DNA from: JANOSH01 sp031415695
GTDB lineage: Bacteria > Actinomycetota > Acidimicrobiia > Acidimicrobiales > Ilumatobacteraceae
Length of the DNA stretch: 64,000 bases
Assembly (NCBI GenBank): GCA_031415695.1
Contig: JANOSH010000044.1
Location: 62,001 to 126,000, forward strand
Reading direction: 5' to 3'
The translations under genes were made by a program, and so were the position numbers. A model generated the notes under the pieces. It did no database searches and was not told the origin of the DNA. It saw only the letters and a list, made by a program, of their open reading frames with translations. Numbering within the stretch: the first letter of the stretch is position 1; each line of letters starts with the position of its first letter. Of the stretch, positions 34,719-43,222 are shown piece after piece.

Positions 34719-36652
34719 TGGCTCGTTATCGACGCGGCCTCGCGACGATCGCCGTCTCCGCGTTGGGGTTAACATGGGGTGTCCCAGCGACGGCAGCAGA
34801 ACCCAACCTGGTTCTGGTATCGCCGAGTGATCCGGTGCCCGATAATGGGACTGTCCATTTGGTGTTCGACGCGTCCGGGTTTTCGCCCCAAGCAATCGTC
34901 AAAGTCGCAGTGCATCCAAAGCTGGGCTCCGACGACAGCGATGTCACTCGCTCTCTCGCGGGAACATTCGTCGGCACGCCATTTCGACCAGTCTTCGAAG
35001 CGCCGATCGCAGCGGTACGTGATGTCGATGGCCGGACCGAACTGTTCTTGCCTACCTCGGTCGTTCCGCAGCCGGGTTCGCTACAGCTTGTATCGGCGGG
35101 CATATATCCGATTCGGGTCGCAATCGAATCGGCCGGCCGAGTCGTCGACGAGTTGACGACTTTCGTCACCCGCTTCAGTAGCGCGACCAACCGACCCCTC
35201 GATGTCGCGGTCGTATTCTCTGTCGACAGTCCCGTAACCTTGAGTTCGACCGGTGCAATTGCGCTGCGACCCGAGACCCTGGTCAGGATCCGAGTTGTCG
35301 TCGAATGGGCACAACGATGGCCCCAACTACCAATCACCGTCGTGGTTCGTCCCGACATACTGCGGGCACTGCGGTCGTCGGCTGACATCGAAACACGCAG
35401 CCTTGTGGATCGGATAATCGACATCGGCGCACGAGGCGAGTTCTTGGCCGACACAGAGGTTCGCATCGACCCTACCGTTGCAGCCGCTAGCAACCTGTCC
35501 GACGAGTACCGCCGTCAATTCGTGCTGGGAAAAACCTATCTCGACTCAGTGATTTCAGGTCGAGTAGCCAACGATTCGATTCGTTTCATCGACAACGCAC
35601 TCGACGACGCAGGACTCGACCTCGTAACTTCGACCGGTGCAAAGAGAATCGTCTCACGCAACCGACATCTCACCAGTCCAGGCCCGGGAGTGCGCGTAGT
35701 GCCAGGAACAACCAACACTCAAATCGTTACGGTCGACGACCTCGAGTTGGCGCAACCTGACTTCCACGCTTCGTCGGAGTTCACCACGCGGTTATCACAA
35801 CGCGCCTTCGCTGCGCCGTCGCGAGGAGTGGTGCTTGGCATTACCGACTCAACTGTCGTCGACCCCGCCTTTCTCGATGATGTTGCCTCTCAACTGGTTG
35901 TACTTGGCCGAGGCGGAGCCGGCATCATCGAACTCAGTTCGATCAGCCAATGGTTCACACAGGTGGAGCCCACCGGGGAGTCAGCGACGTTTGCGTCACG
36001 AAGCACGCCTGTGCAATCCGATGTCGGCACGCAGTTAGCGCTCGTACGTCTCGACATCGAGCAGCTCTCCGGTATAGCCGGGCGCGACCCCGGCGCCACC
36101 GAGGCCTTCTTGACGGCAGCCGCTTCCACCGACCTTTCGCCGCTTGAGCGTGATGCGTTCCTGACCTCAGCCAAAGCGCCGTGGGCTCCGCTTCGCGACG
36201 TTATCGATCCCATAACACCTGCTCGAATCACGTTGACAAATGGCCGCACCGATATCCCAATGACGGTGCGGGCGTCGACCAATGAAACGCTGAAAGTCCG
36301 GCTGCGTGTGTCGAGTGACCGGGCGAAATTCCCCATGAACGAACAGCAGATCACTATTGCCGACGGGGTATGGCAAGGGGTGATCGCCATCGACGCTCGC
36401 GAAGGTCGCTACCCCATCAAGATCGAAGTGTTACCCCCGATTGGCGAGAATGCATTACGAAGCGGACAACTCGACATACGCGTCTTTGCCTTGTCGGGCC
36501 TCGGACCTCTGTTGAGTGGATTTTTCATCGCATTGCTCGTCACGTGGTGGGTCGCCCACGTTCGGCGAGTTCGGCGCAGCCGCCATACCGCCATGGTCCA
36601 TCCAGTCGAGGCCATGGAGGCGGTCGGCGAACCACTAACGTCTGAGGCGTGA
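34718..36652 (+). CDS. DUF6049 family secreted/membrane protein (Rv3909-like)
   Basis: A 644-residue protein. Signal peptide MARYRRGLATIAVSALGLTW and ATAA/EPNL. A long extracellular region follows (NLVLVSPSDPVPDNGTVHLV; VVPQPGSLQLVSAGIYPIRV; PLDVAVVFSVDSPVTL). A C-terminal membrane helix (GPLLSGFFIALLVTWWVAHV) and basic cytosolic tail (RRVRRSRHTAMV) end the protein. In mycobacteria the matching gene (Rv3909) stands between pcnA/mutT4 and murJ, the same neighbourhood as here. Envelope role likely; exact function unknown. Translationally coupled to the GNAT gene upstream and to degV downstream (GTGA overlap). Confidence 0.85.
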   Translation: MARYRRGLATIAVSALGLTWGVPATAAEPNLVLVSPSDPVPDNGTVHLVFDASGFSPQAIVKVAVHPKLGSDDSDVTRSLAGTFVGTPFRPVFEAPIAAVRDVDGRTELFLPTSVVPQPGSLQLVSAGIYPIRVAIESAGRVVDELTTFVTRFSSATNRPLDVAVVFSVDSPVTLSSTGAIALRPETLVRIRVVVEWAQRWPQLPITVVVRPDILRALRSSADIETRSLVDRIIDIGARGEFLADTEVRIDPTVAAASNLSDEYRRQFVLGKTYLDSVISGRVANDSIRFIDNALDDAGLDLVTSTGAKRIVSRNRHLTSPGPGVRVVPGTTNTQIVTVDDLELAQPDFHASSEFTTRLSQRAFAAPSRGVVLGITDSTVVDPAFLDDVASQLVVLGRGGAGIIELSSISQWFTQVEPTGESATFASRSTPVQSDVGTQLALVRLDIEQLSGIAGRDPGATEAFLTAAASTDLSPLERDAFLTSAKAPWAPLRDVIDPITPARITLTNGRTDIPMTVRASTNETLKVRLRVSSDRAKFPMNEQQITIADGVWQGVIAIDAREGRYPIKIEVLPPIGENALRSGQLDIRVFALSGLGPLLSGFFIALLVTWWVAHVRRVRRSRHTAMVHPVEAMEAVGEPLTSEA

Positions 36653-37500
36653 CCGTAAAAATCGTTACTGACTCGGCTTGTGATCTGCCCCAAGAGCTTG
36701 CCGACGAACTCAATATCTCGATCGTTCCACTGAGCATTCGCTTCGGCGACGACGAATTTGTCGACCGCCAAGATCTCACCGTTCAAGAGTTCTGGCGTCG
36801 TTGCAGCGCTTCGGCAGTACTTCCCTCGACCGCCGCTCCCGCCCCCGGCGCGTTCGAGGAAACATTTCGTCGACTCGCCGCGCAAGGTGCAGCAAGCATT
36901 GTGGTGATCGCCTTGTCAGCCGAGCTCTCAGCCACAATCCAGTCGGCCCAGCTCGCAGCTCGGTCAGTCGCCGACGTCATCAAGGTGGACGTGGTCGACT
37001 CTCGGGCTGTCACTATGGGTCAAGGCATGATCGCAGTAGCCGCCGCTCGCATGGCTGCTGCCGGATCCTCGCAGCTCGACATCGTCACCGCCGCACATTC
37101 CCTCGCCGAGCGAACGCATACTTGGGCCGCGTTCGACTCACTCGACAACCTGAAAAAAGGGGGCCGCATCGGTGGCGCCAAAGCGCTCATGGCTTCGGTT
37201 TTGTCGATCAAACCAGTGATCGAGGTTCGCAACGGTCGGGTCGAGGAAGGCGGAAGACAACGTACGCGGTCAAAGTCCATGGCGTTCCTCGTCGACGTTG
37301 TACGCCAAGCCAAACACAAGCACGGCTCGGTCGAGAACCTAGCAGTCATGCACGCCGACGCAACCGACATCGAACAGTTTCTGGCGCTGCTTGACACGGT
37401 CGATTCTGGACCGCGAATTGTTGGGCAGATTGGTGCCGTCATTGGTTCGCACGCTGGTGCCGGCACCATCGGCGTCGTCTTCCAGGTACCACAGGGCTGA
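36649..37500 (+). CDS. DegV family fatty-acid-binding protein
   Basis: A 283-residue protein. N-terminus VKIVTDSACDLPQELADELN (T-D-S-x-x-D-L) and EFVDRQDLTVQEFW are typical of DegV; KKGGRIGGAKALMASVLSIK (residues 164-183) is the conserved lipid-site region, and the C-terminus ends IGSHAGAGTIGVVFQ. DegV/FakB proteins carry fatty acids for phosphorylation by FakA; no fakA is in the window. GTG start overlapping the DUF6049 stop. In place of DegV and the kinase, mycobacteria have murJ here. Confidence 0.92.
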   Translation: MTVKIVTDSACDLPQELADELNISIVPLSIRFGDDEFVDRQDLTVQEFWRRCSASAVLPSTAAPAPGAFEETFRRLAAQGAASIVVIALSAELSATIQSAQLAARSVADVIKVDVVDSRAVTMGQGMIAVAAARMAAAGSSQLDIVTAAHSLAERTHTWAAFDSLDNLKKGGRIGGAKALMASVLSIKPVIEVRNGRVEEGGRQRTRSKSMAFLVDVVRQAKHKHGSVENLAVMHADATDIEQFLALLDTVDSGPRIVGQIGAVIGSHAGAGTIGVVFQVPQG

Positions 37501-37512
37501 TACAGCCCACCC

Positions 37513-39093
37513 ATGACCACCAATGCCGGGCCGCGGCTTCTAGCCGGCCGGTACCGTCTCGAACGCCCGTTGGCGTTCGGAGGTTTGGCCGAAGTGTGGA
37601 CCGCAACCGATGACGTTCTCGATCGTCGTGTCGCTATCAAGATGCTTCGTGCTGTACCCGCATCAGACCCGCTTATTGTCGAACGATTTCGACGCGAGGC
37701 AACGGCCGCCGCGCGACTCAATCATCCCAATATCGTCAGCGTGTTCGATACCGTCAGCGAGCCCGGGGTCGAGGCCGTTGTCATGGAACTTGTGCCCGGG
37801 CGAACCTTGCGCCAGCAACTCGACGACGAGGGGCGCTTGTCGCTGGCCGAGACCGTGCACGTAGGCGTCTGCATCGCTGATGCTTTGGACACCGCTCACC
37901 GGGCCGATCTGGTTCATCGCGATGTAAAGCCTGCCAATATTTTGCTCACCCCGGCTGGTCGAGTCCTTCTCGCCGACTTCGGATTGGTCACGGCACAAGC
38001 TTCAGCGCGCGACCTTACCGGTGAAGACGCCGTCATTGGCACGCCCAAGTACCTGTCACCCGAACAGGTACTTGGTGTGCCCGTCGATGGGCGCGCCGAC
38101 ATCTATTCACTGGGTGTCGTTCTCTACGAATGTCTCGGCGGTCGCGCCCCGTATGTCGAGGCAACCGATGCCGACACTGCGCTGGCGCGGTTACATCGAG
38201 ACGCAACGCCGATATCGAGCGTTCGTCCCGGCGTGCCGCGGCCGCTCGCCACGCTCATCACGCAATGCATGGCGCGAAGCCCCGAAGCACGACCGGCCAG
38301 CGCGGCCGAGGTGCGCGACCAACTTGTTCGATTGCACGGAACGATCACCGACGACGGGCTCTTACTAGTCGACCCGACACCGTCAGGGGCACTGCGACCT
38401 CTGCCGACTACCGACGCTGTTCGTGAGGCTGCACCCCCCCGGTTGGCGTGGTTCGTGGCGTGTATCGCAGCCATTGGCATTATTGCCGTTGCCGTTGCCG
38501 TAACCGGCGTTATCGTCGACCGCCGCGCCGAGACCCAAGCATCTCGGTCAGCGCGCCCAGGCTCAGGCGAAGGACCTCGCGCCGCGCCAACTACATCGCC
38601 TGCTACCACCATGCCCACGACAGTTCCCCTTGCTCCGCCAACCATTATCTCGGTGACCGAGTTCGATCCGGCTCCCGGGGATGGTGCCGAGAACCCAGAG
38701 ATGTTGACGGCCATCACCGACGGCGTCTCTGAAACGTTTTGGTCAACGCTGTGCTACGACGACCGATTGCTCGGTCCCAAAGATGGCGTTGGTCTCGTCT
38801 TTCAGTTCAATAGCCCAGTTGCTAACGCCACGCTCGAAGTGTCATCGCCGACCGCAGGATGGTCGGCGTCGGTGTACGGCGGTGTTGGTCCCGCACCGGT
38901 GTTGCTCGCCCCCTGGGGGCCGCCAGTTGCGGTCGGCAAGAACCTCGCGGCTGGCCGCGTGCTGTTTGCATTGGGCAACAACCCGACCAGCCGGGTGTTG
39001 CTGTGGATAACTCAGCTAGCGACTGCTACCAGCTGCAAGCTTCCTTACGCGGTAGCGGTTTCTGAGGTGCAGATCACCACCGGTAGCTCATGA
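37513..39093 (+). CDS. Membrane Ser/Thr protein kinase with extracellular domain
   Basis: A 526-residue protein. PknB-type kinase domain at residues 10-270: glycine loop LAFGGLAEVWTATD, VAIKMLR (catalytic Lys), HRDVKPANILL, LADFGLVTAQ and GTPKYLSPEQVLG are all intact, so it should be active. Membrane helix at about 313-338 (LAWFVACIAAIGIIAVAVAV), a Thr/Pro linker, then an exported beta domain (SVTEFDPAPGDGAENPEM, ITDGVSETFWSTLCYDD) like the sugar-binding domain at the end of mycobacterial MurJ. It could phosphorylate envelope regulators such as the CwlM-like protein nearby; that is inferred. Confidence 0.9.
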   Translation: MTTNAGPRLLAGRYRLERPLAFGGLAEVWTATDDVLDRRVAIKMLRAVPASDPLIVERFRREATAAARLNHPNIVSVFDTVSEPGVEAVVMELVPGRTLRQQLDDEGRLSLAETVHVGVCIADALDTAHRADLVHRDVKPANILLTPAGRVLLADFGLVTAQASARDLTGEDAVIGTPKYLSPEQVLGVPVDGRADIYSLGVVLYECLGGRAPYVEATDADTALARLHRDATPISSVRPGVPRPLATLITQCMARSPEARPASAAEVRDQLVRLHGTITDDGLLLVDPTPSGALRPLPTTDAVREAAPPRLAWFVACIAAIGIIAVAVAVTGVIVDRRAETQASRSARPGSGEGPRAAPTTSPATTMPTTVPLAPPTIISVTEFDPAPGDGAENPEMLTAITDGVSETFWSTLCYDDRLLGPKDGVGLVFQFNSPVANATLEVSSPTAGWSASVYGGVGPAPVLLAPWGPPVAVGKNLAAGRVLFALGNNPTSRVLLWITQLATATSCKLPYAVAVSEVQITTGSS

Positions 39094-39115
39094 CTATCGA
39101 TACTCTTCTTGCACC

Positions 39116-39673
39116 GTGACCGATGACGAGCTCCTCGCTGCAGCCCAACGGGGCGATCGACACGCCGTCGATCAGTTGCTACGCGCCCATCACCACAAAA
39201 TTCGAGCAGTTTGTCGTCGGTTGGCAGGTAACGATTCTGACGCCGACGATGCGACGCAAGAAGCCCTCCTCGCCGTCGTTCGTGGTCTCCCCCGTTTCGA
39301 CGGCCGATCCAGCTTGTCGACCTGGTTGTACCGAGTCGCCACAAATGCCTGCCTGGACGAATTGAGACGACGCCAGCGACGCCCGAGTCCTGGCCTACCT
39401 GCAGGTGAAATCGTCGCGTACGGCGCTGATCCTGCTGGCCTGGTCAGTGCGCAGGTCACCTTGGATGCGGCGCTCACTCGTGTTCCCGAAGATTTTCGAG
39501 TGCCTCTGGTCCTTCGCGATGTCTGCGAGCTCGACTACGCCGAGATTTCCGAAGTGCTCGGTATACCTCCCGGAACCGTACGATCTCGGATTGCCCGAGG
39601 TCGCTTGGTTCTGCACGAACAACTCGGGAACCAGAATCCCGTTAGCGAACGTCGAAATACTGATCATGCCTGA
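39116..39673 (+). CDS. ECF RNA polymerase sigma factor (SigM-like)
   Basis: A 185-residue sigma-70 family protein. Region 2: DELLAAAQRGDRHAVDQLL, DADDATQEALLAVVRGLPRF and LSTWLYRVATNACLDELRRR. Region 4: VPEDFRVPLVLRDVCELDYA and EISEVLGIPPGTVRSRIARG (helix-turn-helix). The first residues MTDDELLAAAQRGD start at a GTG. In mycobacteria sigM occupies this place before its anti-sigma gene and trxB. It is co-transcribed with the anti-sigma gene (8-base overlap). Confidence 0.93.
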   Translation: MTDDELLAAAQRGDRHAVDQLLRAHHHKIRAVCRRLAGNDSDADDATQEALLAVVRGLPRFDGRSSLSTWLYRVATNACLDELRRRQRRPSPGLPAGEIVAYGADPAGLVSAQVTLDAALTRVPEDFRVPLVLRDVCELDYAEISEVLGIPPGTVRSRIARGRLVLHEQLGNQNPVSERRNTDHA

Positions 39674-40469
39674 ACTACCTCTGTCCGACACCGCCTGGGA
39701 ATTGGCAGGAGCGTACGCCGACAACGAGGCGACGCCTGCCGAACGCGCCCAGGTTGAAGCCGACCCGGCGCTGCTCTCCCTCGTCAGTCAGATTCGGGTG
39801 ATGGCAGGCCAGGTGGCCTGGGTCGAGCCGGCACCGGCATCGATAGCCGACGCGCAGATCTCCGCAGCGGTCGCGGCGAGTGCGCCCACAGTTGTGGCGC
39901 TTACTCCGCGGCCGGTCCCAAAGAACGCACATCCGCGTCGCGGTGCTTGGTTTGGCGCTCTCGCCGCAGCATCGCTACTCGCTGTCGGTATTGCCGGACT
40001 TCGGTCCGTTGCCGGATCCAACGATTCTAGGTTGGCGAGTGCCCCAGCGGCCGAAGTCGCAGGCCCATCAGCTACTACGGCTGCAGTGGCCGCGGCGAGT
40101 CCCGCGGTTGAGGGCTCCAACGACAACGCTGACCACTCCAACAAGGCTGTTGGAACCGTTGCATCGCCAGCGACCACCGCAGCAGCCGCGGCAACGACCG
40201 CTTTGACCACAGCACCAACAACCCGCCCAGCAGCTTTGGTCACCGCGCCGCGCCGCTCTCTGGCAACGGCGGCCCAACTGGCCGAATTGGTCGCAACTAC
40301 CGAGGTCGAACTGCTGGCATCGGGACGTTCGTGTGCACCGACGGCAGCTCCCCTCTCGGTTGCCGAGATTCTGTGGCGTGGCGTTGAGGCCACGGTGTTC
40401 ACTGACTCAACCCGCAGTGTCGTTCGAGTCGTATCGCTTGAGCGTTGTGACGAGTTGTCCATCGGTTGA
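39666..40469 (+). CDS. Anti-sigma factor-like membrane protein
   Basis: A 267-residue protein. The N-terminal 60 residues (LSDTAWELAGAYADNEATPA) match the anti-sigma-domain layout but lack the H-x-x-x-C-x-x-C zinc motif. One membrane helix near residue 95-115 (FGALAAASLLAVGIAGL). The exported part starts with an Ala/Thr/Pro-rich linker and ends in a small domain (LLASGRSCAPTAAPLSVAEI, then VRVVSLERCDELSIG with two Cys). Overlaps the sigma gene by 8 bases. Likely holds the sigma factor at the membrane and senses envelope change. Confidence 0.78.
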   Translation: MPELPLSDTAWELAGAYADNEATPAERAQVEADPALLSLVSQIRVMAGQVAWVEPAPASIADAQISAAVAASAPTVVALTPRPVPKNAHPRRGAWFGALAAASLLAVGIAGLRSVAGSNDSRLASAPAAEVAGPSATTAAVAAASPAVEGSNDNADHSNKAVGTVASPATTAAAAATTALTTAPTTRPAALVTAPRRSLATAAQLAELVATTEVELLASGRSCAPTAAPLSVAEILWRGVEATVFTDSTRSVVRVVSLERCDELSIG

Positions 40470-40553
40470 TGGGCCGAAGTTAGCAACCGGACCTTCGGCG
40501 GCGCTTGCTCGCTAACCGCTCGCTTTATCGCGCCCACCACTAGCCTCTAGCCC

Positions 40554-40862
40554 ATGACGGAACAACCCAAAGACGGCGACTGGGTCTCGCAGGCAGTCGG
40601 CTACCTCGAATCGGCCGTAAACCTAGTACGCGATCGCGCAGTGTCGCCCATCATTGCGGCGGTTCGGTGGATTGTTTTTGGCATTCTAGCTGGAATTGTC
40701 GTCGTGGCCGTCATGATTCTTGTGGCCATCACGATCGTCCGTTTGCTGTTTCTGCTTCCTGGTCATCGAGCGTGGCTCGCCCATCTCATAACATCGCTAC
40801 TCTTTCTCGGCGCTGGCGCCATCGCCATGCGTCGCCGTCACACGAAAGTCACTGCCTCATGA
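40554..40862 (+). CDS. Hypothetical membrane protein, two helices
   Basis: A 102-residue protein. The N-terminal amphipathic part (VSQAVGYLESAVNLVRDRAV) leads to helices IVFGILAGIVVVAVMILVAI and ITSLLFLGAGAIAMRR, with a basic end. It resembles small holin-like/phage-holin-X membrane proteins of actinobacteria in outline, but no firm family. Its stop overlaps the trxB start (ATGA), so it is translationally coupled to thioredoxin reductase. Confidence 0.7.
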   Translation: MTEQPKDGDWVSQAVGYLESAVNLVRDRAVSPIIAAVRWIVFGILAGIVVVAVMILVAITIVRLLFLLPGHRAWLAHLITSLLFLGAGAIAMRRRHTKVTAS

Positions 40863-41800
40863 CTCATCACCAGGTAATCATCATCGGGTCTGGGCCTGCA
40901 GGGCTCACAGCGGCGATTTACGCCGCCCGAGCCAACCTCGAGCCGCTGATCCTGGAGGGCGAGCCATCGTCTACGTCCGATCAGCCGGGCGGCCAACTCA
41001 TGCTCACCACCGAGGTGGAGAACTTCCCCGGCTTCCCTGAGGGCATTATGGGCCCCGAGCTTATGGGCCGGATGAAAGAACAGGCGCAACGCTTTGGAGC
41101 GACGTTCGTTATGACGAAGGCAACCAAGATTGATAGAACGGTGGGCTCCTTCACGGTATCAGCGTACGCCGACACGTATACGGCCGACTCGGTCATTTTG
41201 GCCGCCGGCGCTCAGTCCATCATGCTCGGCCTTGAAGCCGAGAACCGTCTGATGGGCCACGGTCTGTCGACGTGTGCGACGTGCGACGGATTCTTCTTTC
41301 GCGGTGACGAGATTGCCGTCGTCGGTGGAGGCGATTCCGCCCTTGAAGAGGCCATGTTTTTGACCAAGTTCGCCACCAAGGTAACCGTTATTCATCGTCG
41401 CGATTCGCTACGGGCCTCCCGAATCATGCAAGACCGAGCCTTCGCGAACCCCAAGATTGAGTTTTTGTGGAATTCAACGGTTGTCGACCTTCTCGGCGAT
41501 AAGAAGTTGGCCGGTGCAAAGATTCGCAACACTGTCACTGGCGTCGACAGCGTGCTCGCTGTGGCCGCTGTATTCGTGGCGATTGGTCATACGCCCAACA
41601 CCGGCCCGTTCAAGGGTGTGGTCGACCTTGAAGACTCCGGTTATGTCATTACGCGACCAGGTTCTACATACACAAACATCGACGGGCTTTTCGCTTGCGG
41701 CGACGTGCAGGACCATACATACCGCCAGGCCATCACGGCAGCCGGATCGGGTTGCATGGCAGCCATCGACTGCGAACGCTGGTTAGAAGCGCGGCACTAG
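40859..41800 (+). CDS. trxB: Thioredoxin-disulfide reductase
   Basis: A 313-residue flavoenzyme. FAD site VIIIGSGPAGLTAAIYAARA, redox motif STCATCDGFFF (CxxC at about residues 138-141), NADPH site VAVVGGGDSALEEAMFL, and C-terminal FAD-binding GLFACGDVQDHTYRQAITAA. It passes electrons from NADPH to thioredoxin, encoded 100 bases downstream. Start ATG 40859 overlaps the upstream gene by four bases. Confidence 0.97.
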   Translation: MTHHQVIIIGSGPAGLTAAIYAARANLEPLILEGEPSSTSDQPGGQLMLTTEVENFPGFPEGIMGPELMGRMKEQAQRFGATFVMTKATKIDRTVGSFTVSAYADTYTADSVILAAGAQSIMLGLEAENRLMGHGLSTCATCDGFFFRGDEIAVVGGGDSALEEAMFLTKFATKVTVIHRRDSLRASRIMQDRAFANPKIEFLWNSTVVDLLGDKKLAGAKIRNTVTGVDSVLAVAAVFVAIGHTPNTGPFKGVVDLEDSGYVITRPGSTYTNIDGLFACGDVQDHTYRQAITAAGSGCMAAIDCERWLEARH

Positions 41801-41902
41801 CTCACCTTCGGCGTCGCTTGTGGGAATCTTTGTGACGTCCCGTATGTTCACCTCGGTACTACGCTACGAAAGCGCTCGCAGTTGATCGGAAAGGATCACA
41901 TC

Positions 41903-42241
41903 ATGGCCGAAGGCATCATAAACCTCACGTCAGCAACATTCGACGAGACGGTCGGGTCGTCCGACATGCCTATTCTCGTGGATTTCTGGGCCGAGTGGTG
42001 CGGACCTTGCAAGATGATCGCCCCAATTTTGGGCGAAATCGCCACTGAACAAAAAGGTAAGTTGACCGTTGCGAAATTAAACGTCGACGATCACGGCGAT
42101 CTGGCCATGAAATACGGTGTCCAGAGCATTCCAACGCTGCTCGTCTTCAAAGATGGCAAGGAAGCGAAACGAATTGTCGGTGCCAAAGGTAAGGGTCAGT
42201 TGATGCAGGAGTTGTCAGCATTCTTGGGCAACTCCCACTAA
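41903..42241 (+). CDS. trxA: Thioredoxin
   Basis: A 112-residue protein with the canonical WAEWCGPCKMIAPIL active site (about residues 31-45), the cis-Pro segment GVQSIPTLLVFKDGKEAKRI and a normal end (LSAFLGNSH). AAAGGA precedes the ATG 41903 at 8 bases, so this start is secure. It reduces protein disulphides with TrxB. The CwlM-like gene starts inside its last codons in another frame. Confidence 0.97.
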   Translation: MAEGIINLTSATFDETVGSSDMPILVDFWAEWCGPCKMIAPILGEIATEQKGKLTVAKLNVDDHGDLAMKYGVQSIPTLLVFKDGKEAKRIVGAKGKGQLMQELSAFLGNSH

Positions 42242-43158
42242 CGCCGGGCACCACCGGCCCCGCAGTTCGCGAACTGCAGCGACGACTTAGGTCGCTCGGG
42301 TTTGAAGCCTCCGGAGTAGCTGGCGAGTACGGACCGGCTACCGAGGGGGCCGTGCGGGCTTTTCAGGAGGGTAGAGGGCTACTTGGCTCCGGTGTCTGCG
42401 ATCTCGCTACCTGGACAGTCCTCTTAGAGAGCGGCTGGCGTCTCGGTGCCCGACATCTGTATCTGCGCAGTCCACATCTTCGTGGCGACGATGTCGCCGA
42501 CCTCCAAGTGGTACTTGGAAGCCTTGGTTTCGATGCCGGAAGGGTTGACGGCATCTTCGGTCCCGACACCGTACGCGCCCTGGCCGAGTTCCAACGAAAC
42601 GTTGGTGTTCCACCGAGCGGAGTGTTCGGTCATGAGACGTGCACTGCGGTGCTTCGCCTCGGCCATCGCGCACCATCCACCACCGTCGCGGCAGTGCGCG
42701 AGGCGGAGACGGGGTCCTCCATCTTGGGCCAGGGCCTGAACCGACGCGTCCTTGTCGCGGTATTTCCGGAACTCGGTGCGCTCGGACGGGATCTTCGAGA
42801 CCACCTGGAACATGTCGGATACCACGTAACAATGTCGGAGGAAGGCGACGAGTCGGCACATGTGCGCCGTGCCAACGATCTCGGTGCCGGGGTCGTCGTC
42901 GGGCTCGCCGCTGGCGGTAGGAACAGCGTGTGTTACTACTCGACACCCGGCTTCGAATCGGTCGCGGGGCGCGCCCTCGGCGCGCTTCTGAGCGCGCGGC
43001 TAGATCCGTTGGAGCTGAAAGGCATGCGCCTTGCGTTGCTTCGCGAAACCCGCATGCCGACAGTGCTCCTGACATTCGGCGCATTGTATCCGCAGCTATT
43101 TCCCCACCTGGCCGCATCAATTGCGGAAACCATCGACGCGTGGAACACAAACCGCTGA
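42220..43158 (+). CDS. CwlM-like peptidoglycan-binding/amidase-fold protein
   Basis: Two peptidoglycan-binding repeats (residues about 10-70 and 85-145; VRELQRRLRSLGFEASGVAG, LQVVLGSLGFDAGRVDGIFG) precede an Amidase_3-like domain with most zinc and catalytic residues missing (AVFPELG, VVGLAAGGRNS). No signal peptide, so cytosolic, as CwlM of mycobacteria, a regulator of MurA. The first standard start codon is GTG 42352, inside the first repeat. The same frame codes the whole repeat upstream, back to 42193, without any ATG, GTG or TTG. I chose the ATT at 42220 because CAGGAG lies 9 bases before it; a CTG at 42274 or frameshifting from trxA are alternatives. Confidence 0.75.
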   Translation: MLGQLPLTPGTTGPAVRELQRRLRSLGFEASGVAGEYGPATEGAVRAFQEGRGLLGSGVCDLATWTVLLESGWRLGARHLYLRSPHLRGDDVADLQVVLGSLGFDAGRVDGIFGPDTVRALAEFQRNVGVPPSGVFGHETCTAVLRLGHRAPSTTVAAVREAETGSSILGQGLNRRVLVAVFPELGALGRDLRDHLEHVGYHVTMSEEGDESAHVRRANDLGAGVVVGLAAGGRNSVCYYSTPGFESVAGRALGALLSARLDPLELKGMRLALLRETRMPTVLLTFGALYPQLFPHLAASIAETIDAWNTNR

Positions 43159-43174
43159 TGGCAAGGTTGACCAC

Positions 43175-43183
43175 TTATCCACA
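43175..43183 (+). promoter_or_regulatory. Consensus DnaA box between CwlM-like gene and parB
   Basis: TTATCCACA matches the classical DnaA box without mismatch, 5 kb from dnaA and next to the terminator-like hairpin. Confidence 0.6.
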
Positions 43184-43211
43184 GGGTTTCGCACAGGGTG
43201 TGTGAAACCCT
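43183..43211. terminator. Bidirectional terminator-like hairpin
   Basis: GGGTTTCGCAC (43184-43194) pairs with GTGTGAAACCC (43200-43210) with one G-U pair and a 5-base loop. It lies exactly between the convergent CwlM-like gene and parB, so it can end both operons. Confidence 0.65.
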
Positions 43212-43222
43212 CAACTTTGACA

